A stretch of DNA of 64,000 nt. It comes from Actinoplanes italicus. GTDB lineage: Bacteria > Actinomycetota > Actinomycetes > Mycobacteriales > Micromonosporaceae. Location of the stretch: positions 248,001 to 312,000 of the forward strand of contig NZ_PVMZ01000009.1 of the NCBI RefSeq assembly GCF_003001815.1, written 5' to 3'. Below the pieces are notes generated by a model. It saw nothing but the letters and a program-made list of their open reading frames with translations, did no database searches and was not told the origin of the DNA. This document shows, in pieces, positions 30,983-38,347 of this stretch. Position numbers and translations under genes: made by a program. Position 1 is the first letter of the stretch, and the number at the start of each line of letters is the position of its first letter.

Positions 30983-31963
30983 ATGACCACGCTCGCGGAG
31001 ACGTCACGGCGATCATGGGCGCACTGGATCGTCGTCGCGATCGTCGGCACGGTCCTCGGCGCCGAGTTGCTCCTCGGCTGGCCGGCCCTGGCCGACGCCC
31101 TCGATCACCTGCGCGCGCCGGAGCCCGGCTGGCTGGCCGCGGCGCTGCTCGCCGGGACGGCCGCCATGCAGGCGTACGCGCGGATGCAGCGCCACCTGCT
31201 GCGCTCGGCCGGTGTCCGGGTGTCGCTGCTGCGGCACACCGCGCTCGCGTACGCCGCCCACTCGCTCAGCGTCACCCTGCCCGGCGGCCCGGCCTTCTCC
31301 ACCGCGCTCAACTACCGTCAGATGCGCCGCTTCGGGGCCACGCCCGCGATCGCCTCCTGGTGCATCGCCCTCTCGGGCATCCTGTCGGCCGCCGCGCTCG
31401 CCGTCATCACCGCGTTCAGCACGGTCACCGCGGGTGGCGCCGCCGATTGGCACACCTTCGCGGCCCTGGTCGTCGCCGCCGTGCTCGCCACCGTCGGGGT
31501 GCGCCGTCACCCGGAGATCCTCGTCGTGGTCGCCCGATCAGTCCTGGGCCCGGTCAACCGGCTGCGCCGGCGTCCCGGCGGCCACGGCCAGGAGAGGGTG
31601 CGCGGGTTCCTCGAGCAGTTGCGGGCCGCCCGGCTGAGCCCCGGGCACGGGGCCGCCGCGGTCACTTTCGCCCTGCTCAACTGGCTGCTCGACGCCGCCT
31701 GCCTGTGGCTGTGCGCGATCGCGGTCGGTGGCGGCACGATCAGCGTGGGCCAGCTGCTGCTCGCCTACTGCGCGGGGATGGCCGCCGGGTCGATCACCAT
31801 CGTTCCCGGCGGCCTCGGCATCATCGACGGCGCGCTCGTGCTCGGCCTGCTCGCCGGTGGCATGGGCACCGAGCTCGCCGTCGCGGTGGTCGTGCTGTAC
31901 CGGCTGATCACACTCGGCGTCATCGTCGGCGTGGGCTGGCTGTCCTACCTCGCCATCCGCTGA
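30983..31963 (+). CDS. UPF0104/LPG-synthase-TM family membrane protein
   Basis: A 326-residue integral membrane protein with about eight hydrophobic segments, matching the membrane domain of lysylphosphatidylglycerol synthases (flippase-like) but lacking the C-terminal aminoacyl-transfer domain. Family features include SLSVTLPGGPAFSTALNYRQMRRFGATPAIASW and the near-C-terminal GSITIVPGGLGIIDGALVLGLLAGG. A lipid transport or scrambling role is assumed. The ATG at 30983 was chosen; GTG at 30974 is in frame. The gene is under the divergent TetR. Confidence 0.82.
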   Translation: MTTLAETSRRSWAHWIVVAIVGTVLGAELLLGWPALADALDHLRAPEPGWLAAALLAGTAAMQAYARMQRHLLRSAGVRVSLLRHTALAYAAHSLSVTLPGGPAFSTALNYRQMRRFGATPAIASWCIALSGILSAAALAVITAFSTVTAGGAADWHTFAALVVAAVLATVGVRRHPEILVVVARSVLGPVNRLRRRPGGHGQERVRGFLEQLRAARLSPGHGAAAVTFALLNWLLDAACLWLCAIAVGGGTISVGQLLLAYCAGMAAGSITIVPGGLGIIDGALVLGLLAGGMGTELAVAVVVLYRLITLGVIVGVGWLSYLAIR

Positions 31964-31967
31964 GCGT

Positions 31968-32519
31968 TCAGGCGAAGTCGCGGTACTTCAGTTTCGCCTT
32001 GCGGCCGTCGGGGTGGTGCCAGACGATGCCCTCCGACCACGGGCGGCTCATCAGGAACGCCCGCAGGGCCTCCAGCTCGCGCGGAGCGTCCAGCCGCTCG
32101 GCGTCGGCGTGGGCGATCAGCGCGTGTCCGCGTACGCCCTCGGGGTTGCCGTTGATCTTCTCCCCGATCAGCTCGTAGGTGCCCGGCTCACGCTCAGCCG
32201 GTGCGGCCGCGAGCGCCTCGGCGTGGTAGCGGGCGTAGGCGGACTGGCGGATCGGCTCCCAGCCCATGGTCTTGCCGGTGTTCTCGTCGGTGACCACCGG
32301 CCGGTAGTGCGGCGGCCGCGGACGGCCCGGCCGGACCTCACGCCGGGCCCACCAGGTGCCGTCGGTGTCGAGGAGCACGCAGGTGCCGTCGTATTTACGG
32401 GTGGCGACCCCCTCGCCGTCGAGCACCCACTGGCACTCCGGATTGGCCTCGGGCAGGACCCGCTTGCGGTCCTCGGGATCACGCTGGAACAGCGTGGGGG
32501 TCTTTTCCATGAACGTCAT
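31968..32519 (-). CDS. Stand-alone RNA-ligase-like nucleotidyltransferase (DUF5565-like)
   Basis: A 183-residue protein showing the covalent nucleotidyltransferase motifs in order: motif I, TRKYDGT with Lys42 as the AMP-accepting lysine; motif III, TYELIGEKI (114-122); motif IV, EGIVWHH (163-169); motif V, KAKLKYRDF (174-182). This is an RNA-ligase core without accessory domains. Polynucleotide end-joining, or transfer of AMP to another nucleic-acid end, is the expected chemistry; the natural substrate is unknown. No RNA repair partner (kinase/phosphatase, RtcB, Hen1) is adjacent. ATG at 32510 is an alternative start. It diverges from a secreted HAD phosphatase. Confidence 0.8.
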   Translation of the reverse strand: MTFMEKTPTLFQRDPEDRKRVLPEANPECQWVLDGEGVATRKYDGTCVLLDTDGTWWARREVRPGRPRPPHYRPVVTDENTGKTMGWEPIRQSAYARYHAEALAAAPAEREPGTYELIGEKINGNPEGVRGHALIAHADAERLDAPRELEALRAFLMSRPWSEGIVWHHPDGRKAKLKYRDFA

Positions 32520-32559
32520 CTTCGCAGCACGACAAAACGGATTTCAGTACCCGTTCATC

Positions 32560-32565
32560 TATGAT
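32560..32565 (+). promoter_or_regulatory. -10 box TATGAT for the HAD phosphatase gene
   Basis: TATGAT at 32560-32565 lies in an AT-rich stretch and ends eight bases before the first ATG. Confidence 0.4.
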
Positions 32566-32573
32566 CATCGATA

Positions 32574-33149
32574 ATGTGGCGCATGCGAACCCTCTCCCTC
32601 CGCGTACTGGTGACCACCGTCGCCGCCGCCGTGCTCACCGGCGCCGCCGCCACCCCGGCGCACGCCGCCGCACTGCCGTCCTACGCAACGTGGATCGCCG
32701 ACGTCGAAGCCGTCACCGACCAGGCCGCCGACTACCTCGACGCGCGGCTCCCCGCCTCCGGTGCCCGGGCAGCCATCGTGCTCGACATCGACAACACGGC
32801 GCTGCAGAGCAGATACAAGCCGTACGACGCCACGCCCGGTGTGCTCGCCCTCGCCCGCCAGGCCCGCGCCGACGGCGCCGCGGTCTTCTTCGTCACGGCC
32901 CGCCCGGAGATCATCGAGGCGGCCACCGAGATCAACCTGAGCGTCGTGGGATACCGCTGGACCGGCATCTACACCCGGCCCACCTTCGACTTCTCCGACA
33001 ACCAGACCCTCAAGACCAAGGCTCGCACCGACATCGAACGCCGCGGCTACACGATCGTCGCCAACATCGGCAACAGCGCCACCGACCTGGGCGGCGGCCA
33101 CGCCGAACGCACCTTCAAACTGCCCGACTACGACGGCCAGCTGGACTAA
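32574..33149 (+). CDS. Secreted HAD-family acid phosphatase
   Basis: A 191-residue protein. A signal peptide spans about residues 1-32 (ending THAA-like TPAHAAA). The HAD nucleophile motif is VLDIDNTAL, motif II is FFVTARPE, a Lys occurs in LKTKARTDIE, and the acidic motif lies in NIGNSATDLGGG. This pattern matches secreted acid phosphatases of the plant VSP/class B-like group. The TATGAT -10-like box at 32560-32565 ends eight bases before the ATG at 32574, so it may be leaderless; ATG at 32583 is an alternative. A strong terminator follows. Confidence 0.85.
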   Translation: MWRMRTLSLRVLVTTVAAAVLTGAAATPAHAAALPSYATWIADVEAVTDQAADYLDARLPASGARAAIVLDIDNTALQSRYKPYDATPGVLALARQARADGAAVFFVTARPEIIEAATEINLSVVGYRWTGIYTRPTFDFSDNQTLKTKARTDIERRGYTIVANIGNSATDLGGGHAERTFKLPDYDGQLD

Positions 33150-33157
33150 CCCCCTCA

Positions 33158-33196
33158 GGCCCGGGCCCGGCGGAGGTCCCCCGCCGGGCCCGGGCC
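33158..33196 (+). terminator. Perfect 16-bp stem terminator after the HAD phosphatase
   Basis: The arm 33158-33173 is the exact reverse complement of 33181-33196, with a seven-base loop, eight bases after the stop codon. Confidence 0.85.
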
Positions 33197-33327
33197 GCCC
33201 TGTCACATTTCCCCGTTATGGTGCGGGTCGTGACCGTTGCTCCGTCGTTCTCAACGCGGCCGCTGCCCTGGGACCGCCCGCTGTCCCCGGTGCTTCCCGC
33301 GGTGCTGCTGCTTTCTGCGGTGCGGTC

Positions 33328-34521
33328 GTGACCGCGGTCCAGGGTCAGACGCTTCGTCAGCTCGGGCCCACCGTGTACCTGCCGTCCGCGGTCTACTCCA
33401 CCGGTCTCGGCGCCGTCGCCCCGGTCATCGTGCTGACCGCCACCGGCCTCGGAGCGTCCCCCGCCACCGCCGCCGTGGTCGCCGGACTGCTCGGCCTGGG
33501 CCAGATCACCGGTTCCCTCCCGGCCGGCGTGCTGATCTCCCGGATCGGCGAGCGCCGCACCATGCTCGCCGCCGCCGGACTGGCCGTACCGGCGCTACTG
33601 GCCTGCATGTACGCCCCGGACGTGCTCCTGCTCGGCGCCGCCGTCGCGTTGCTCGGCCTCTGCGGTTCGGCGTGGGCGCTGTCCCGGCACGCATACCTCA
33701 CCGAGGCCGTCCGCCCCGAACTGCGCGCCCGAGCCATGTCCACCCTCGGCGGCGTGGGCCGGATCGGCACCTTCAGCGGCCCGTTCCTGGGCGCCGGAGC
33801 CATGCACGTGGCCGGCCTCGACGGCGCCTACATGGTGGCCATAGCCGGCGTCGGCCTGGCCACCGTCATCCTCGTCCTGCTGCCACCGGTCCCGCACGAC
33901 CGGGCCGTACCACCCGGCGCCGACCGCCCCGGCCTGTGGCCCGTGATCCGAGCCAACCGGCACACCCTGCGCACCCTCGGCGCCGGCGTCCTCCTGGTCG
34001 GCGCGCTCCGGGCCTCCCGCCAGACGATCCTGCCGCTGTGGGGCGCCTCCCTCGGCCTCGAACCCGCCACCATCGGCCTCGTCTACGGCATCTCCGGCGG
34101 CATCGACATGCTGCTGTTCTACCCCGCCGGAAAACTCATGGACCAGTACGGCCGTCGCGCCGCCGCAGTGCCCGCCATGACCCTGCTCGGCCTCGCCCAC
34201 ATCCTGCTGCCCCTCGCCTCCGGCGTGGTCGGCCTCACCGCGGCGGCGCTGCTCATGGGCTTCGGCAACGGGCTCAGCGCCGGCCTCGTGATGACCCTTG
34301 GCGCGGACGCCTCACCCGCCGCCGGCCGAGCCGAGTTCCTCGGGCCCTGGCGCCTCTGCTCCGACGTCGGCCAGGGTGGCGGGCCGCTGCTGATCGGCGC
34401 GGTCACGGCTGCGGCAACCCTTTCCGCGGCTGCGGTCGTTGTCGGTGGGTGCGGGGTTTTGGCCGCTTTCTTGTTGAACCGATGGATTCCGTACGGGAGT
34501 GGCCGCCCACCAGCAACCTGA
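33328..34521 (+). CDS. MFS transporter
   Basis: A 397-residue integral membrane protein with about 12 hydrophobic segments. The loop between TM2 and TM3 reads GVLISRIGERRTM, the MFS motif A, and its second-half counterpart is AGKLMDQYGRRAA. It is most like drug or sugar efflux members, substrate unknown. The start is GTG at 33328. No regulator gene is adjacent. The 3' end runs into a repeat field of about 570 bp. The composition of the last 30 codons becomes less regular, but the frame stays open. Confidence 0.88.
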   Translation: MTAVQGQTLRQLGPTVYLPSAVYSTGLGAVAPVIVLTATGLGASPATAAVVAGLLGLGQITGSLPAGVLISRIGERRTMLAAAGLAVPALLACMYAPDVLLLGAAVALLGLCGSAWALSRHAYLTEAVRPELRARAMSTLGGVGRIGTFSGPFLGAGAMHVAGLDGAYMVAIAGVGLATVILVLLPPVPHDRAVPPGADRPGLWPVIRANRHTLRTLGAGVLLVGALRASRQTILPLWGASLGLEPATIGLVYGISGGIDMLLFYPAGKLMDQYGRRAAAVPAMTLLGLAHILLPLASGVVGLTAAALLMGFGNGLSAGLVMTLGADASPAAGRAEFLGPWRLCSDVGQGGGPLLIGAVTAAATLSAAAVVVGGCGVLAAFLLNRWIPYGSGRPPAT

Positions 34522-35090
34522 CCGCCCGCGCAGCGCCCGCCCGCCGCCCGTCACCGGCCTTCTGCCACTCGCCGCTCGCGCTCGCCGCTCGCCGCGACCC
34601 GCGCCCGCCGCCCGCGCCCGCCGCTCGCCGCGACCGCTTCCCCGGGGATCTTGTGACTCTTTGGCTGCTCGGGCGGCGAAACTTGACAAGATCGGCGGGT
34701 GGCCTGGTTGTTGCGGCCGCGTTCCTGCTGTCTGCCGCTCGCTTTCTGCGGCGCCTGCTTTCTGCGGCGCCTGCTTTCTGCGGCGCCTGCTTTCTGCGGC
34801 GCTCGCTTTCTGCGGCGCCTGCTTTCTGCGGCGCCTGCTTTCTGCGGCGCCCGCTTTCTGCTGTGCTCGCTTTCTGCGGATCTTGTGACTTTTTGGCTGC
34901 TCGGGCGGCGAGACCTCGCAAGATCGGCGGATGGCCTGGCTTTTGTGGCCTGGTTCCTGTGTCTGCTGGCCGCTTTCTGCTGCGCTCGCCTTTTGCTGCG
35001 GTCGCCTTCGGCGGCGCCTGCTTTCTGCGGATCTTGTGACCTTGTGGCTGCTCGCGGGGCGTAGCGGCACAAGATCGGCGGGTGGTCTGG
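34522..35090. repeat. Non-coding repeat field: three GATCTTGT inverted-repeat elements around tandem arrays
   Basis: Three copies of a module of about 50 bp begin GATCTTGTGAC and end CAAGATCGGCGG(G/A)TGG(C/T)CTGGTT or a close variant. Their inverted arms are GATCTTGT/ACAAGATC at 34647-34654/34686-34693, GATCTTG/CAAGATC at 34879-34885/34919-34925, and GATCTTGT/ACAAGATC at 35030-35037/35069-35076. The middle of each reads GGCTGCTCG. Long open frames in all directions here are low-complexity products of the repeats and were not called as genes. Confidence 0.85.
34741..34884. repeat. Nine tandem copies of a 16-bp unit GCTTTCTGCGGCGCCT
   Basis: Units start every 16 bases from 34741 to 34869, with changes only in the last few bases of some units. 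The final unit leads into the second GATCTTGT element. More decayed copies occur at about 34974-35028. A 16-bp period shifts frame at each copy, so it is non-coding. Confidence 0.88.
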
Positions 35091-35906
35091 TTACGGCCTG
35101 GGGGGCGGAGCCTGGCCGGCGGTCAGTAGGAGGCCGTCTTTGATCAACTGGACGTTCGGGACCTGGGCGTCAGGGGTGTAGGTGACCACGGTCAGCGTCT
35201 CCTCGTCGTTGACTCGTAGTTGCTGGCCGGCGGTCAGCACGTGGCCCTCGGCGAGCATCGCGGCGAGCTGGTTCAGAATGGAGGCGGCGTCGCCGATGCG
35301 GTCTTCGGGTACGCCCATGACCAGGTCGGGGCGACCGAACTTGATCATGCCGCGGGTGTGGACCGCATGGCCGAAACCGGGGCTGCTCTCGGACTCGGCG
35401 ATCACGCTGATCTCCCGCACCACGTCGAACGGGCGGTGCGGGTCGAGGGCCGCGATCGGCTCGGGCAGTGACCAGTCGTGAGCGAACGCGTCGAGCACGG
35501 CGACCGCCCCGGCCCGTGAGGCCTGGGACGCCACCGCCCAGGCGAGCTGGAGGTGGGTCAGATCGGTCGGGTCCGGCACGCTGACCTGGATCGAGTAACA
35601 GCAGGTAGCCTCGTCGATCGGCCCCAGGTCGGGCAGCTCGCGGGCGGCCAGGTTACGCAGCGGGCCGGTGCGGAAACCGTCGACCCACTCGGGGCTGTCC
35701 TCATATCGGTGCAGGCGCACCGCCAGCGCGTCGACCGGTGCGCCCGGCGGGATCGCAGCCGCTATGTCCAATGCCGGCAGCACCTCGCCGGGCGCGAAGG
35801 CGACCAACAGGACGGCCGCCTCCCGGCCGGTGGGGCGATGAGCGGGGCGCCGCCATGGCTCGACACGAAGATCCACGAACCCATCCTGCCAGCTCATCGA
35901 CATCAA
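35091..35906 (-). CDS. Soluble protein of unknown function, DUF4261-like
   Basis: A 271-residue protein with good coding composition and no signal peptide or membrane span. A strand AAVLLVAFAPGEVLP opens the fold. CCYSIQVSVPD and HAVHTRGMIKFGRPDLVMGVP resemble the DUF4261 family, whose role is unknown. The C-terminus ends in VVTYTPDAQVPNVQLIKDGLLLTAG, suggesting a beta-rich tail. The start may be the second or fourth Met (35903 or 35897). It is flanked by two repeat fields and looks isolated. Confidence 0.65.
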   Translation of the reverse strand: MMSMSWQDGFVDLRVEPWRRPAHRPTGREAAVLLVAFAPGEVLPALDIAAAIPPGAPVDALAVRLHRYEDSPEWVDGFRTGPLRNLAARELPDLGPIDEATCCYSIQVSVPDPTDLTHLQLAWAVASQASRAGAVAVLDAFAHDWSLPEPIAALDPHRPFDVVREISVIAESESSPGFGHAVHTRGMIKFGRPDLVMGVPEDRIGDAASILNQLAAMLAEGHVLTAGQQLRVNDEETLTVVTYTPDAQVPNVQLIKDGLLLTAGQAPPPRP

Positions 35907-35999
35907 ATCTTGCCGGCATCCGGCCGGGCACGCGGTGCGGCCCGCTACCCGAACGCCGCGGGGGCGAGGTGCCGGATCACCGCCGCACGTCAGAGAAAT

Positions 36000-36290
36000 G
36001 TCTGGGCGGGTGTGCTGCTGGGCCGTCTGGGCGGGGTCGTGTGGGTATGGCGTTGGGCGGGCGGGGGTGTGGTGCTGGGACGTCTGGGCGTGTGGGTATG
36101 GCGTTGGGCGGGCGGGGGCGTGGTGCTGGGACGTCTGGGCGGGTGTGGTGCTGGGACGTCTGGGCGGGTGTGCTGCTGGGATGTCGGGTCGTGTGGGTGT
36201 GGCGTTGGGCGGGCGGGGGTGTGGTGCTGGGACGTGTGGGCGGGTGTGCTGCTGGGATGTCGGGTCGTGTGGGTATGGAACGTCGCGCGG
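36000..36290. repeat. G-rich minisatellite upstream of the DUF4261-like gene
   Basis: Irregular tandem copies combine GTGTGGGTATGGCGTTGGGC (36039, 36090, variant at 36191, partial at 36267) with GGTGCTGGGACGTCTGGGCG (36071, 36122, 36147, variant at 36222). Nearly all G runs are on the plus strand. GGGCGGGCGGGGG occurs at 36055, with copies after 36090 and 36191, so G-quadruplex formation is possible. Confidence 0.85.
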
Positions 36291-36298
36291 CGGGGGCG

Positions 36299-37297
36299 TC
36301 AGCGCAGGTTGATTTCGGCGGCGAATCGGAGTAGATCGGCCTGGCTGATCGGTAGCTTCTCGGGGTCCCAGGTGATCGACAGGTGACGGTTCTCGGTCTG
36401 TTCGATGGTCAGGGAACCGGTGTCCATGTGCAGCTCGGCGCGGTCACCGCGGACGGTCAGCGTCGCGGTGGCGTCCTTCGGCTGGAACGGCTCGCTGTGC
36501 AGCTTGACGCAGAGACCTTCGGGCGCCCGGGTCCGGTGTAACTGGTCGGCTGGGGCGAGGCACACCTCGGCCCCGCCGAAATACTGGATGCCCGACAACA
36601 CGGGCGGCACCCCGACGAACTCGAACGGTGCCTGGCTGGATTGCTTGTGATCGCCGGGAGTCCGGCTCAGCCCACGCGCGAAGCGCAGCATCTCTGACTC
36701 GGTGCGTGTGCCCCAGCTCTGCACCTGTGCCCAGAGACCGCTCCCGGACATCCTCCAGCGGACGCCGATGAACCGGTAGCCGGGTTTGGCGCCCACGTAG
36801 TCGGTGGTGGTCTGCACTGTCGCTCGCTGCCCGCCGACGTCGGCCGCGTGTTGTTCGGCCGCGTCCTCACTCCACTCCGGTTCCAGCGGCCCGACCTCGG
36901 CGGTGAGTACCTGGTCTCTGGTGCCGAACTTCAACATCTCGTTAGGGCCCAGCTGGAAGATCTGGTTGGGGCCGGCGTTGGGCGGCACCCAGTTGAGCAT
37001 CGTCGAGAAGCTGGCGCTCGGCGTCAGCCCACCGGGCCACTTCTCGGAGGGCGCTGCGGCGGGTGGGACCGAGGCTGCCGGCGCTGGTCGCGAAGCGGTG
37101 CCGTCACTTCGCACGATGACGGGCACGGCCAGGGCCGCCATCACCGCGACCACGCCCGCCCCAACGGCTGCCAGCCTGCGGCGGCGCACGTCACGGCGTA
37201 CCCCAATGTTGATGTTGGTCATCAGGTCTCCGGCCGGGGGCATGGGTGTCGTGGCCCGTTCGTGCAGGGTGGCTCGCAGGTCTTCCTCGAGGTTCAT
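36299..37297 (-). CDS. Membrane protein paired with SigE-family sigma factor (anti-sigma-like)
   Basis: A 332-residue protein. The N-terminal 40 residues are cytoplasmic and charged. A membrane segment (about 43-64) follows, then a Pro/Ala linker and an extracytoplasmic domain of about 240 residues with many beta strands. The ATG at 37297 overlaps the sigma gene TGA (ATGA), a classic sigma/anti-sigma arrangement. No zinc-binding HxxxCxxC motif is present, so inhibition of the sigma factor is inferred from layout only. Similar pairs occur at 46.1-47.6 and 54.2-55.3 kb. Confidence 0.72.
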   Translation of the reverse strand: MNLEEDLRATLHERATTPMPPAGDLMTNINIGVRRDVRRRRLAAVGAGVVAVMAALAVPVIVRSDGTASRPAPAASVPPAAAPSEKWPGGLTPSASFSTMLNWVPPNAGPNQIFQLGPNEMLKFGTRDQVLTAEVGPLEPEWSEDAAEQHAADVGGQRATVQTTTDYVGAKPGYRFIGVRWRMSGSGLWAQVQSWGTRTESEMLRFARGLSRTPGDHKQSSQAPFEFVGVPPVLSGIQYFGGAEVCLAPADQLHRTRAPEGLCVKLHSEPFQPKDATATLTVRGDRAELHMDTGSLTIEQTENRHLSITWDPEKLPISQADLLRFAAEINLR

Positions 37298-37788
37298 GGC
37301 TTCACTTCCTCGCTCGTGGCCGTTGCCAGACCGGTCCGCAACCGGGTCAGGGCCCGGGCGGCGTGCACCCGCACCGTGCTGGGCGAGCACCGGAGCACGT
37401 CGCCGATCTGGCGGTCGTCGAGGTCCTCGTAGTAGCGCAGCACCATGACCGCTCGCTGGGCGCGGGAGAGTTCGCCGAGGCGGGACCACAACTCGTCACG
37501 TAGCGCCTGCCCCTCGGTGAAGTCGCCGGTAGCGGCCTCGTCGGGTATCTCGCCGGGGCGCTCCCCACTGGAGCGGCGGCGCAGCCAGGACACGTGTGAG
37601 CGGACGAGAGCGGTGCGGATGTAGCTGTCTGGCTGGTCGGCCTCGATTCGAGTCCATCTGCGGTACGCCTTGACCAGAACCTCCTGCAGGAGGTCCTCGC
37701 CGAGGTGCCGGTCGCCGCAGATCAGATAGGCGAATCGGCGTAGCGAGTCCCCTCGGGCTCGCACGTACTCCTCGAATCCGGTTTGCAC
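37294..37788 (-). CDS. SigE-family RNA polymerase sigma-70 factor
   Basis: A 164-residue ECF-type sigma. Region 2 is FEEYVRARGDSLRRFAYLICGDRHLGEDLLQEVLVKAYRRW. Region 4 is LSRAQRAVMVLRYYEDLDDRQIGDVLRCSPSTVRVHAARALTRLRTGL. The GTG at 37788 has GGGAG six bases upstream and gives the usual short family N-terminus; longer readings extend into non-coding sequence. It is translationally coupled to the membrane protein downstream. Confidence 0.9.
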   Translation of the reverse strand: MQTGFEEYVRARGDSLRRFAYLICGDRHLGEDLLQEVLVKAYRRWTRIEADQPDSYIRTALVRSHVSWLRRRSSGERPGEIPDEAATGDFTEGQALRDELWSRLGELSRAQRAVMVLRYYEDLDDRQIGDVLRCSPSTVRVHAARALTRLRTGLATATSEEVKP

Positions 37789-38053
37789 TCGCTCTCCCGC
37801 CGTCAGCCCCTCGTCATGGATAGGACGCTGTCGCGGGCCGGATCCGCTTACCTCCCGGGGTGGGTGATTCCGGAGGCCAGCTTGACGGGCCGGCCGCCGA
37901 CGGTGGCCGTCTACGGGCCGGTCAGGGGCTTCATCTCGGCGAACGTGAACGGCGGAGGCCCAGCCGGTCACCGGCGGCGCCGGCGCTCCGAGTCCGGCGT
38001 ACCGTAGTTCCACCGGAGATATTGATCGGTACGAGCAGAGTAGCGGGACTACA
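37789..38053. other. 265-bp divergent intergenic region
   Basis: No gene is supported here. It separates the sigma gene (minus) from a small plus-strand gene. TACAGT at 38050-38055 overlaps the proposed GTG start of the next gene. TTGATC lies at 38023-38028, too far for a standard -35/-10 pair. No strong hairpin was seen. Confidence 0.4.
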
Positions 38054-38347
38054 GTGTCGGGCGTGCTCCTGACCTTCGATGTCGGTGTCGACGAGCGGCA
38101 CACCGTTCAGTTCTCGTTCAACAAGTTCTGGGGTGGCCTGTCCATCACAGTGGACGGCTACGACGTGGTGGACACGGTTCGTCTCGCCTCGGTCGAGCTG
38201 GTCAAGCGCTACAACTTCGTGGTGGGGGTGCGTGAGCAGCACTACGTGACGATCGAGCATCACCGGAAACTCATGTTCGCCGGGTTCCGGCCGCAGCCTG
38301 TGCTCGCCTACGTCGACGGTGTGCTCGTCGCGCAGGGCGTGGCTTGA
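38054..38347 (+). CDS. Small beta-rich protein of unknown function
   Basis: A 97-residue product. Predicted beta strands alternate throughout: VLLTFDVGVDERHTVQFSFNKFWGGLSITVDGYDVVDT, YNFVVGVREQHYVTIEHH, VLAYVDGVLVAQG. The pattern resembles a compact beta-sandwich that could bind a ligand, but no family was recognised. The GTG at 38054 was chosen; GTG at 38063 is possible. Its stop overlaps the TTG start of an MFS transporter (TTGA), so the two are coupled. Confidence 0.65.
   Translation: MSGVLLTFDVGVDERHTVQFSFNKFWGGLSITVDGYDVVDTVRLASVELVKRYNFVVGVREQHYVTIEHHRKLMFAGFRPQPVLAYVDGVLVAQGVA

Noticed and set aside
34312..35072. Several overlapping Lys/Arg/Ala/Ser- or Cys/Leu-rich frames in the repeat field
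   Set aside because: They are translations of 16-bp repeats in different frames, with no start signals and no stable frame.
35998..36386. Trp/Gly/Val-rich coding frames over the G-rich minisatellite
   Set aside because: Composition is dictated by the repeat, no ribosome-binding site is present, and the frames end inside the neighbouring gene.
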